Assembly: GCA_902399975.1 (NCBI GenBank)
Contig: CABOHA010000002.1
Span: 1 to 64,000, forward strand
Length of the DNA stretch: 64,000 bases
Direction: 5' to 3'
Source of the DNA: Coriobacteriaceae bacterium
Lineage (GTDB): Bacteria > Actinomycetota > Coriobacteriia > Coriobacteriales > Coriobacteriaceae
Below, piece by piece: positions 45,727 through 54,723 of the stretch. Position numbers and translations under genes: made by a program. The notes below the pieces were generated by a model. It saw only the letters and a program-made list of their open reading frames with translations, was not told the DNA's origin and did not search any database. The first letter of the stretch is position 1, and every line of letters starts with the position of its first letter.

Positions 45727-46083
45727 ATGGGTACCCGCGTATCGGCTGAAGCGGCCGCCATCGCGCGTGAAGCCCAGATGCGCTCGGAGGCATCCGAGGC
45801 GGCTCGCATCGCCTATGTGACGCAGGCCCGCACGCTTCGCGAGCGCCGCGGCTCCTATATCAAGATGGTTATCATCTCCGCCCTTGTCGCGGTAATCTGT
45901 TCTCGTCTTCGTGGTACAGTTGGTGCGCTTGGGTTTTCGATTTCAACAGGCTTGGTAATCTGGGGTGTGGTCGATGCGGTAATGCTGACCAACCAGATCA
46001 AGGTACTCGACAAGCGCGCAATGGATATGGTGCGCGCCCGCGACGCTGCCGCCAAGATCGCTGCCGAGGCACAAGAACTGTAA
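45727..46083 (+). CDS. Small two-helix membrane protein
   Basis: 118 residues from the ATG at 45727, chosen for GAGAGG six bases upstream; an ATG at 45697 directly after the previous stop is less likely. An Ala/Glu/Arg-rich cytosolic helix (about 5-40) is followed by two hydrophobic segments (about 46-62 and 66-90) and a charged amphipathic C-terminus. No family recognised. Confidence 0.65.
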   Translation: MGTRVSAEAAAIAREAQMRSEASEAARIAYVTQARTLRERRGSYIKMVIISALVAVICSRLRGTVGALGFSISTGLVIWGVVDAVMLTNQIKVLDKRAMDMVRARDAAAKIAAEAQEL

Positions 46084-46113
46084 CGACGCCGGATTCGATG
46101 GGAAGGTCTAGAG

Positions 46114-46563
46114 ATGGCACAGGATATGCAGGACGCCGGCAACGTCTCCGCCGAGCTCGACGCCATGGTGTGTGACCTGATTGGTGCGTTCTTGGACGAC
46201 CTTGCCGCCGGTGAGAATCCGGGCGTAGTTGTGGCGATCGAGGACGCTGCTTCCAACCGCTATCTGGCCGCGCTTGACGAGGATGGCGAGGAGGCATGCC
46301 TCGAGGCCGCCACCAACTTTATCTCCGAGCACAAGATGGGTCTTAAGGACGAGGGCCTGGGCCGTATCGCCCGCTATGCCATCGGCTATACCGGCTGTGT
46401 CGAGATTGACGGCGGCTACCACGACGCTCTGCTCGTGAGTTTCTTTGAGACGACGCTCGAGAGCGGTTTTTCGGCATATGTGCTGTATGAGGGCATGGGT
46501 GCCGGCGATGGTTTTATGTGGAGCGACCCTGAACCTGCAGGTGAGGAAACCCCTCTCATCTAA
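46114..46563 (+). CDS. Hypothetical acidic protein
   Basis: 149 residues, acidic, cytosolic, with no signal or membrane segment. Recurrent features: DLIGAFLDDLAAGENPGVVVAIED, ARYAIGYTGCVEIDGGYHDALLVSFFE and YVLYEGMGAGDGFMWSDPEP. It follows the membrane protein by 30 bases, so it probably shares a transcript with the BFN gene. No assignable family. Its coding character is supported by GC-rich third positions and by the tight spacing. Confidence 0.65.
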   Translation: MAQDMQDAGNVSAELDAMVCDLIGAFLDDLAAGENPGVVVAIEDAASNRYLAALDEDGEEACLEAATNFISEHKMGLKDEGLGRIARYAIGYTGCVEIDGGYHDALLVSFFETTLESGFSAYVLYEGMGAGDGFMWSDPEPAGEETPLI

Positions 46564-46680
46564 AATCGCTAAAATAAACGAGTTTTCGGTAAAAGGCTCA
46601 ATATTCCCGCTGAGCGTTGTATCGCTGGGCGGGCCGCATACGCGTGCCGTTTGTATATGGATAGAAGATAGGGGAACTAC

Positions 46681-48519
<1,839 letters not shown>

Positions 48520-48546
48520 GCGCTGGGGCTTATAACTGCCAATAAG

Positions 48547-48581
48547 AAAGGGCGTCGACCGCAATGGTCGGCGCCCTTTTT
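48547..48581 (+). terminator. Terminator of typA
   Basis: GGGCGTCGACC with GGTCGGCGCCC (loop GCAAT), followed by TTTTT. Confidence 0.9.
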
Positions 48582-48648
48582 GGTGCACGGGGATTGAGAA
48601 GGCCTTCACAACCACAAAGGTGCCTGTCCCCTTTGCGGTGATTGGTGG

Positions 48649-49794
48649 TTAGGCGGTGGGGAGTCCTGGCGTGTTAGCCGGCTGCTGCGGCTTGAGGTGG
48701 GCGTTGCGCCAGATGATCTGGATGACGTAGCCGAGCATAAAGACAAAGGCCACGCCGCTGATGAAGTCGCCGATGAGGGGGAGTCCTGTGAGGGCGCCTG
48801 CGGCCACACCGCCGACGGCTGCCATGGCATAGCGGTTCTGGTTGTGTCCGACCATGCGGGCGATCGCGCAGCCAGCAAAAGCGGTGGAGACCAGCGCGAT
48901 GCCGATCACGGCGCACATGAGGGTTCCGGCAAGCGACAGGCCGGCGATAGAGATAATCAGCAGTAGGACGGTGGGGACGATAGCAATCGTGCCCAAAAGA
49001 CCGCTCACCCACAGGGGCGTGGGACGTTGGTGGAGCATTCCGGCGGCGCTGGCGGTCGCACGCGGAAAGACGAGCTCGAGCAACAGGGCGATAAAGCAGG
49101 TCGAGAGCGCTGCGGCGACGATGCCGCCGATGGTGTCGTTAACCGTAGAGGTGTTCTCGTTCTCGGTGCGGTCGATCTTGAGGGCTCCGACCTGGGCACC
49201 CTCTGCCCGCTCGGGATCCTGTGAGACGTGGGCGCTCACCGTGCCGGTGATGCAGGCGTTTTTGCCCAGGATGAGCTTGTCGGCCCAGACCTCAACATCG
49301 CCATCGACGGTGCCATCGATGGTAACGGTGTCGCCGGCGAGCGCCGCCGATTTAGCGGAGCCGCGCAGGGCGACCGTCTCGCCTATCGCATAGAAACAGT
49401 TGGCGGTGCTGTCGGAATTGAGCACGACATGCTGGCCGGCAACGGTCACGCTGCCATCAACCGTAGTCTTGGCAATGTCGATGGTGCGCGCCGCCAAGCG
49501 GACGGCGCCGCCCACCGTGCAGTCGCGGATGGAGAGGCTCTCGCCTGCTGCAATTATGTCGCGGCCGATGGACGCATCGTCCAAGTTGAGGGCCTGACCT
49601 GCCCAGTACAGGTCACCTTCGACGCCGGACGAATTGGCGTCATTGTCGGTCGCAAGCACGTTGCCTGCGGTGTCTGTGCCGGCGAACGACGCCGTGGGAA
49701 GCGCGGTGAGCGCCAGAGCGATGAGCGCGAATAGGATGGTGATGCGGCCCCACGCTTTACGGCGCTGGGTCGACGGGAATTGATTGTGGGGCAT
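48649..49794 (-). CDS. Bactofilin-like polymer-forming membrane protein
   Basis: 381 residues from the ATG at 49794 (AAGGA six bases upstream). An N-terminal signal or anchor (about 12-35) is followed by a bactofilin-type beta-helix (about 45-195): short repeats such as GDLYWAGQAL, GRDIIAAGESLSIRDCTVGG, DGSVTVAGQHVVL, DGTVDGDVEVWADKLILG. Four hydrophobic segments fill the C-terminal half (about 225-365), ending with a cytosolic tail. Classical bactofilins are cytosolic and lack such helices; this extracytoplasmic form with a membrane module is a separate group. Function unknown. Confidence 0.75.
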   Translation of the reverse strand: MPHNQFPSTQRRKAWGRITILFALIALALTALPTASFAGTDTAGNVLATDNDANSSGVEGDLYWAGQALNLDDASIGRDIIAAGESLSIRDCTVGGAVRLAARTIDIAKTTVDGSVTVAGQHVVLNSDSTANCFYAIGETVALRGSAKSAALAGDTVTIDGTVDGDVEVWADKLILGKNACITGTVSAHVSQDPERAEGAQVGALKIDRTENENTSTVNDTIGGIVAAALSTCFIALLLELVFPRATASAAGMLHQRPTPLWVSGLLGTIAIVPTVLLLIISIAGLSLAGTLMCAVIGIALVSTAFAGCAIARMVGHNQNRYAMAAVGGVAAGALTGLPLIGDFISGVAFVFMLGYVIQIIWRNAHLKPQQPANTPGLPTA

Positions 49795-49900
49795 AGTGAA
49801 TCCTTCGTCAGATGCTCGATATGCACCTAACAGGGTACCCAACGCGTGGGCGCTCTAAAAGAACCTCTCGGTTGCATTTCGAAGGATGAGCCCGCGCAAT

Positions 49901-50590
49901 CTACTTTTTGTGGTGCAAAAAGCGCGCGATGTCCTCTTCGGTGGGGCTTTTGATGTCAAAACGCAGCGACAGCCAGCGCAGCCCCATGGTTACCGCAACG
50001 CATACGATCAACGCGGTGATGTTGCTGACGATGCCGCTCATGACAAGGCATACATAGCTCGCCGAGCCGGCGATGGCTGCGATGGCATAGAAGTTGGTGC
50101 GCTGGAAAATGCCCGGTACCACGCCCATAAAACTGTCGCGCAGCATGCCGCCGCCCACCGCGGTGAAAAAGCCCATCATGATGCACACCGCCGGCGCAAA
50201 GCCGTAGACCAGCGCCTTGTCTGCTCCAGTGGCGGCGTAGATGCCGACTGAGATGATGTCGAGCAGGGGAATGAGTTTTTCGGGTTTGTCGACGATTGCC
50301 GGGAAAATATAGATGATGGCCGCCGTGGCAATGGAAAGCGGGAGCGCCATCGGCTGGTTGAGGATGTAGACGTTGCCCACCTGCAGCGTCATATCGCGCA
50401 AAAGACCGCCGCCCAGTCCGCAGACCACAGCGAGCGCGACGGCGCCTACCAGGTCGAGTTTGTGCTCGCGCGCGACCAGCACGCCCGAGATCGATGCAGC
50501 GACAACAGCGAACATCTCGAGCCAAAACGGAATAGCGACCATGGCATCCGTGGCGTGTGAGGTAACGGTCATAGCGGCGACGACGGGCAA
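49901..50590 (-). CDS. Trimeric intracellular cation (TRIC) channel family protein
   Basis: 229 residues from a TTG at 50590 with AAAAGGA seven bases upstream; an internal ATG at 50572 lacks one. Two pseudo-repeats of three helices, each with the TRIC signature: GLGGGLLRD and AVGGGMLRDSF, and the DKALVYG segment between them. Bacterial TRIC proteins are K+-permeable channels. It is not obviously in an operon. Confidence 0.92.
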   Translation of the reverse strand: MPVVAAMTVTSHATDAMVAIPFWLEMFAVVAASISGVLVAREHKLDLVGAVALAVVCGLGGGLLRDMTLQVGNVYILNQPMALPLSIATAAIIYIFPAIVDKPEKLIPLLDIISVGIYAATGADKALVYGFAPAVCIMMGFFTAVGGGMLRDSFMGVVPGIFQRTNFYAIAAIAGSASYVCLVMSGIVSNITALIVCVAVTMGLRWLSLRFDIKSPTEEDIARFLHHKK

Positions 50591-50710
50591 GATGGGGTCC
50601 TTTTGGTTGCGGGTTTAGACAATGCCCGTACATAGTACATGGTTGGCGGGCGTGGCGACCCTATTGCTCGGTAAACGGTCGGGACTGGGAACGGTCATGG
50701 GTACCAAACA

Positions 50711-50771
50711 TGTACATCAGCCTCCAAAGATGTCGAAAAATGTCGTTTTTGGCGGATGATGTACATGTTTT
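50711..50771. repeat. Flanking repeat, left copy of nuclease cassette
   Basis: A 61-bp sequence nearly identical (about five differences) to 51913-51974. Each begins and ends with TGTACA and has imperfect inverted arms (TGTACATCA against TGATGTACA), so it can form a stem. It lies just after the nuclease stop codon. Confidence 0.8.
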
Positions 50772-50793
50772 GGCGCGCGCCGAGCGGGCGACG

Positions 50794-51801
50794 TTACTCG
50801 GAGGGCGTCTCTATGTCCTTCGTGCCCTTCCAGTTGCGGATAAGTGCCTTTCGCAGTTCGTTTTGCTTTCGCTGATACTCGGCATCCGTGCAGCGGGGCA
50901 TACCGAGTGCTTCGCGGATATTGTTCATGGCACGGTGAAAAGCGAGTTGACTGGCAAATTGCGCTGAGGTGAGTGTGACAATGCGATAACCCATTTGGGC
51001 GAGCACAGCTTCGCGTTCCGCATCTGCTCCCTTACGGCCAGTCTCGTCGTGAAAGCCACCCTTATATTCGATGCCGAGCTCTCTGCGCTTATAGGTAATG
51101 AGGGCATCGATTTTGAGTGTTTGGGCTTTGGTGCAATGCCAAAGACGTTGAGGGATCTCGAGCGGTCGGTTGAGCTCGATGCCTCGAATGCCAACGCCGC
51201 CTTCGCTTGTCGGAAGTGAAAGGGCGATTGCCGATGCAGTCTCCATAGGCGAGGCCGAGTGGTCGTAGACATGTCTGAGCGCGAGTCGCGCGCGTGTGGC
51301 ACCGGGTTTGCCGGGGTATTGATCGAGCAGCTCGACAATTTCATCCTTGGAGGTGGTTGCTGGTTGCTCGGTATAAGGGTCAGAGGGATTAAGGCCCATG
51401 CGATAGTCGCCGCAAACTTCGTAGCCATACTCGAGGTATTCGATTCTATCCATCCACTCGGCGGCGAGCACGAAGGTGAAGGCTTCGTCGGTGATAAAGA
51501 TGCCGGGCGTAAGCTCGTCAATATGGCCGTAGGGTAGGCTTTGGCCGAGAACATGGCAAGTGACACCGTTGGTGCGAATTCGCTCGAAAGCAAACACTAC
51601 GGAGATATCGATAGTCTTGAACATATCGGGCGGAATGCCGCAGTCGGTGAGGGCCTGTCGTATGCGCGCGATGCGTTGCTGGGTGGAGAGACCTCTTGCG
51701 CCTATCTGGTAGTCGTGTTGCGCGACCGCTTGAACCAGGCCTTGTGGCGCGTGATGGACGAGCCATGCAGTTTTATGCGAAATGAGAACAGGGGTATCCA
51801 T
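50794..51801 (-). CDS. PD-(D/E)xK (DUF559-like) nuclease protein
   Basis: 335 residues from the ATG at 51801 (GAGAGG upstream). The N-terminal half (about 1-175) resembles the AbiEi-like antitoxin module often fused to such nucleases: LISHKTAWLVHHAPQ, ALTDCGI, VVFAFERIRTNGVTCHVLGQ. The C-terminal half carries the DUF559/Vsr-like fold: SPMET (Glu187), KIDALITY (Asp232) and GIEYKGGFHD (Glu245, Lys247), i.e. a complete E-D-ExK active-site set. So it could cut DNA. It is bracketed by two direct copies of a hairpin-forming 62-bp repeat, which suggests a mobile or duplicated cassette. Role in defence or mobility is inferred only. Confidence 0.72.
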   Translation of the reverse strand: MDTPVLISHKTAWLVHHAPQGLVQAVAQHDYQIGARGLSTQQRIARIRQALTDCGIPPDMFKTIDISVVFAFERIRTNGVTCHVLGQSLPYGHIDELTPGIFITDEAFTFVLAAEWMDRIEYLEYGYEVCGDYRMGLNPSDPYTEQPATTSKDEIVELLDQYPGKPGATRARLALRHVYDHSASPMETASAIALSLPTSEGGVGIRGIELNRPLEIPQRLWHCTKAQTLKIDALITYKRRELGIEYKGGFHDETGRKGADAEREAVLAQMGYRIVTLTSAQFASQLAFHRAMNNIREALGMPRCTDAEYQRKQNELRKALIRNWKGTKDIETPSE

Positions 51802-51912
51802 TGGGGACCTCTCGCTCTGAGTCGATACCCAACTCTTATGTCCGTTGAGGTGGGGAAATATACCGGATGCAGGCAAAACGGTCGATCGTCCGCCGAGCAT
51901 AATATGCAAAGG

Positions 51913-51974
51913 TGTACACCAGCCTCCAAAGATGTCGAGAAATGTCGTTTTTGGAGGGTGATGTACATGTTTTT
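51913..51974. repeat. Flanking repeat, right copy of nuclease cassette
   Basis: The second copy of the repeat at 50711-50771, in the same orientation, about 110 bases upstream of the nuclease start codon and directly before the tRNA-Ser copy at 51984. Confidence 0.8.
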
Positions 51975-51983
51975 GAGGGAGGG

Positions 51984-52010
51984 GCGGGTTCGAATCCCTC
52001 CTCCTCCGCC
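51984..52010 (+). repeat. Inverted copy of the tRNA-Ser(CGA) 3' end
   Basis: 27 bases (GCGGGTTCGAATCCCTCC and on) match, on the opposite strand, the last part of tRNA-Ser at 52076-52102, with only a one- or two-base difference. The sequence that follows, CCGTATTTGCTT, also occurs in the tRNA-Gly array (CCGCGTATTTGCTT). So this is a third site of the same repeat type. Confidence 0.7.
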
Positions 52011-52034
52011 GTATTTGCTTGTAAGGGACTCTAA

Positions 52035-52063
52035 ACAAAAAAGCCCCCGTTTTCGGGAGCTTT
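52035..52063 (-). terminator. Terminator of tRNA-Ser(CGA)
   Basis: AAAGCTCCCG with CGGGGGCTTT around AAAA, followed by TTTG on the minus strand. Confidence 0.75.
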
Positions 52064-52074
52064 CTCAACCAAAA

Positions 52075-52165
52075 TGGCGGAGGAGGAGGGATTCGAACCC
52101 TCGTGACCTTATACAGGCCAAACGGTTTTCGAGACCGCCGCATTCAACCACTCTGCCACCCCTCC
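52075..52165 (-). tRNA. tRNA-Ser (anticodon CGA)
   Basis: 91 nt with a long variable arm: acceptor GGAGGGG with CTCCTCC, anticodon loop CTCGAAA giving CGA, T-loop GTTCGAATC, encoded CCA. It is one of two tandem serine tRNAs. Confidence 0.94.
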
Positions 52166-52173
52166 GCGTGGGG

Positions 52174-52205
52174 TAAAAACAAAGCAGGCTCAAAGGCCTG
52201 CTTTG
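52174..52205 (-). terminator. Hairpin between the two tRNA-Ser genes
   Basis: AAAGCAGGC with GCCTGCTTT, followed on the minus strand by GTTTTTA; it could end the tRNA-Ser(GGA) transcript. Confidence 0.65.
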
Positions 52206-52213
52206 GAATTAAC

Positions 52214-52304
52214 TGGCGGAGAGTCAGGGATTTGAACCCTGGAGACGCTTTTGACGCCTACACGATTTCCAATCGTGCTCCTTCGGCCACTCGGACAACT
52301 CTCC
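52214..52304 (-). tRNA. tRNA-Ser (anticodon GGA)
   Basis: 91 nt: acceptor GGAGAGT with ACTCTCC, anticodon loop TTGGAAA, long variable arm, T-loop GTTCAAATC, encoded CCA. Confidence 0.94.
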
Positions 52305-52754
52305 GTTAAATGCGAAAGTCAGTATACACGAGGAATCGCAAAGTGCAAACAGAAAAGTTGGCATTTTTTAAAACGCTTGGCCGTGCTTGGCGCTGCAGTG
52401 GGGCTTGAGGTCCCAAAAAACGGCTTCCGACCAGCGTGGTTGATCAACTCAATTGTTCAAAAAAGGGTATTCATAAGCGACTTGGCAATGAATTTAAAAA
52501 TCTTTGGGTGGTGCTGTGGGCCACTGGTATGCATTTTGCGACCACAGCCTTGTGCCCGCTGACCTGCGGCTTGGCTCAGCTTGTCCCCACGGCACCGTAT
52601 CTTGAACACAGATCCGTCAAGCATTTGGTCAGCATTTGGTTGGAATGCGCATGAAGTGCCGTGTGAGCATGGACATATGTGGAGGTCATGAGGTTGTAGC
52701 TGCATATTCTTGCGGCCTGGGAGGTTGAAAGATATTATTACCAAGTCTTTTCCT
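52305..52754. other. Intergenic region before rpsF, no gene seen
   Basis: 450 bases without a supported gene. Contains a palindrome GTTGATCAAC near 52439 and scattered direct short repeats, but I see no convincing promoter box set. A promoter for the rpsF operon is expected near the end. Confidence 0.4.
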
Positions 52755-52783
52755 GCTTCAGGCGCACCTTCACGACCTGAAGC
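52755..52783 (+). promoter_or_regulatory. Possible ribosomal protein leader hairpin before rpsF
   Basis: GCTTCAGG pairs with CCTGAAGC around a 13-base loop (CGCACCTTCACGA), ending 13 bases before the ribosome-binding site. Many S6 operons have an S6-S18-binding leader of this size, but I did not confirm the CCG bulge that defines that motif. Confidence 0.35.
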
Positions 52784-52809
52784 CACATTTGCCCAGAGGA
52801 GGTGACAAT

Positions 52810-53103
52810 ATGAAGGCTTATGAACTGCTGTTCTTTGTTGACCCGTCGCTCGACCCCGAGACTCGTCTCGCTGTTATGAAGCGTATCGATACCACGATCG
52901 CTGAGGGCGCTGGCAAGGTCGACTCCGTTGACGAGTGGGGCAAGCGCAAGCTCGCCTACGAGATCAACGACCTCACCGATGGTGACTACACCCTCATCAA
53001 CTTCCACGCAGATCCTACCCAGATCGCCGAGCTTGATCGCGTCCTGCGCATCACCGACGCTGTGGTCCGCCACATGATCGTCCGTCGTGACGACCAGGAG
53101 TAA
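52810..53103 (+). CDS. rpsF: Ribosomal protein S6
   Basis: 97 residues from the ATG at 52810, placed by AGGAGGTGACAAT directly upstream. bS6 is a 30S subunit protein that pairs with bS18. Signatures: MKAYELLFFVDPSLDPE, GKRKLAYEINDLTDGDYTLINFHADP. First gene of rpsF-ssb-rpsR-rplI. Confidence 0.96.
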   Translation: MKAYELLFFVDPSLDPETRLAVMKRIDTTIAEGAGKVDSVDEWGKRKLAYEINDLTDGDYTLINFHADPTQIAELDRVLRITDAVVRHMIVRRDDQE

Positions 53104-53151
53104 GACTGTCGTTTTGGACTGGGCTTGTGCCCCAAGAGGAAGTAGTGAGTT

Positions 53152-53604
53152 ATGAGCATCAATCGAGTGAACATCACCGGTAACCTCACCCGCGATCCCG
53201 AGCTGCGCGCCACCGCCGGCGGAACCCAGGTTCTGTCCTTTGGCGTCGCCGTGAACGATCGTCGCCGCAACGCGCAGACTGGCGAGTGGGAGGACTATCC
53301 CAACTTTGTCGACTGCACCATGTTCGGCACCCGCGCCGAGGCCGTGAGCCGTTTCCTGGCAAAGGGAAACAAGGTCGCGATCGAGGGCAAGCTGCGCTAC
53401 AGCTCTTGGGAGCGCGACGGTCAGCGCCGGAGCAAGCTTGAGGTCATCGTCGATGAGATCGAGTTTATGAGCTCCCGCGGTGGCCAGGGTGGCTACGATC
53501 AGGGCGGTTACGCCCCCGCAGCTCCCGCGCCCGCAGCACGTCCTGCCGCACCCGTGGCTACGCCGCCCGCGGTCGACGTCTACGATGAGGACATCCCGTT
53601 CTAA
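53152..53604 (+). CDS. ssb: Single-stranded DNA-binding protein
   Basis: 150 residues. An OB fold with MSINRVNITGNLTRDPELRAT, LSFGVAVNDRRRN, DYPNFVDCTMFGTRAEAVSRFLAKGNKVAIEGKLRY; a Gly/Ala/Pro-rich linker; the acidic C-terminal tail DEDIPF that recruits partner proteins. It protects single-stranded DNA and is essential at forks and in repair. Confidence 0.96.
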   Translation: MSINRVNITGNLTRDPELRATAGGTQVLSFGVAVNDRRRNAQTGEWEDYPNFVDCTMFGTRAEAVSRFLAKGNKVAIEGKLRYSSWERDGQRRSKLEVIVDEIEFMSSRGGQGGYDQGGYAPAAPAPAARPAAPVATPPAVDVYDEDIPF

Positions 53605-53676
53605 GGGTTGTTCACCTATTTTTGAGTGAGAGGCGGCTTCGGTTCGCCGAAGTTGCCAAATGAAAGGTATTTTGAC

Positions 53677-53943
53677 ATGGCTAATGATTTTTCTGCACGT
53701 CAGCCGCGTCGTAAGTACTGCCAGTTCTGCAAGGAGAACACTGAGTTCATCGACTATAAGGACACTCAGCTTCTCCGTAAGTACATGACCGACCGCGGCA
53801 AAATCAAGCCCCGTCGCGTCACTGGCGCTTGCACGCAGCATCAGCATGACATCGCCAACGCCATCAAGCGCGCCCGCGAGATGGCTCTCCTGCCGTACAC
53901 CGTCCCCGTGGTTTCCTCTCGTGGCAACCGCGACCGCGGCTAA
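53677..53943 (+). CDS. rpsR: Ribosomal protein S18
   Basis: 88 residues from the ATG at 53677 (GAAAGG nine bases upstream). bS18 features: [42 protein letters not shown]. Four Cys/His positions near the N-terminus resemble the zinc-binding (C+) form. A longer frame from 53626 has no ribosome-binding site. Confidence 0.96.
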   Translation: MANDFSARQPRRKYCQFCKENTEFIDYKDTQLLRKYMTDRGKIKPRRVTGACTQHQHDIANAIKRAREMALLPYTVPVVSSRGNRDRG

Positions 53944-53958
53944 GAAGGGAGACGCATC

Positions 53959-54498
53959 ATGAAGGTTATTCTTCTCGATGAGATCAAGGGCAAGGGCGGC
54001 GAGGGTGACGTCGTAGAGGTCGCTCAGGGTTACGCTGAGAACTTCCTGTTCCCCAAGAAGCTCGCTGTTGCCGCCACCAAGGGCAACCTCAAGCAGCTTG
54101 ACGAGCGTCGCAACAACATCGCCAAGCGCGAGGCCGTCCGTTTGGCTACCGCCAACGAGACCAAGGCTGCCCTCGAGGGCAAGCAGGTCACCGTTGACGT
54201 CAAGGTCGGCGACGAGGGCATCCTCTTTGGCTCTGTTACCGCCGCTATGATCGCTGACGCCATCAAGGCTCAGCTCGGTATGGACATCGACCGCAAGCGC
54301 GTCGAGCTCGGTAAGCCCATCAAGGTTGCCGGTGCCCACACCGTTGCCATCTCGCTGTACCGCGAGATCAAGGCCGAGGTTGTCGTTCTCGTCGGCGTTA
54401 CCGCCGAGGAGCTCGCTGCCGAGGCTGAGGTCGAGGAGGCCGCTGAGGTCGCCGAGGCCGAGACCGCCGAGGTCGAGACTGAGGCTGCTGCCGAGTAG
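53959..54498 (+). CDS. rplI: Ribosomal protein L9
   Basis: 179 residues. bL9: MKVILLDEIKGKGGEGDVVEVAQGYAENFLFPKKLAV, a long central helix and a globular C-terminal domain. The last 30 residues are an acidic Glu/Ala extension not found in most bL9 proteins. Closes the operon, followed by a terminator. Confidence 0.95.
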   Translation: MKVILLDEIKGKGGEGDVVEVAQGYAENFLFPKKLAVAATKGNLKQLDERRNNIAKREAVRLATANETKAALEGKQVTVDVKVGDEGILFGSVTAAMIADAIKAQLGMDIDRKRVELGKPIKVAGAHTVAISLYREIKAEVVVLVGVTAEELAAEAEVEEAAEVAEAETAEVETEAAAE

Positions 54499-54530
54499 CA
54501 TTTGCTGCAACGCAACAATCTTGTTCTAAG

Positions 54531-54572
54531 AAGGGCGCTCTGGGAAACCAGGGCGCCCTTTTGTTTTTTTGC
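54531..54572 (+). terminator. Terminator of the rpsF operon
   Basis: AAGGGCGCTCTGG with CCAGGGCGCCCTT (loop GAAA, one mismatch), followed by TTGTTTTTTT. Confidence 0.88.
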
Positions 54573-54723
54573 GCTGAGTGAGTGTCATGGTGAACATTGC
54601 GTCGAAGTCCTATATACAGGACCGTTCATCCGTTTGGTTCGGTAATGATTGGCGGCGCGCGGCGCGTTTTGGGACCGTGGCTGATACTATGGATGCTCGC
54701 AAGCGATATGAATGAGGATGCTC

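Noticed and set aside
51802..52143. N-terminal extension of the nuclease gene up to 52143
   Set aside because: It would translate through the repeat at 51913-51974, the tRNA-Ser copy and the terminator. The ATG at 51801 has a ribosome-binding site.
52738..54510. Long minus-strand open frame opposite rpsF, ssb, rpsR and rplI
   Set aside because: It covers four conserved ribosomal and SSB genes; long shadows are normal in GC-rich DNA.
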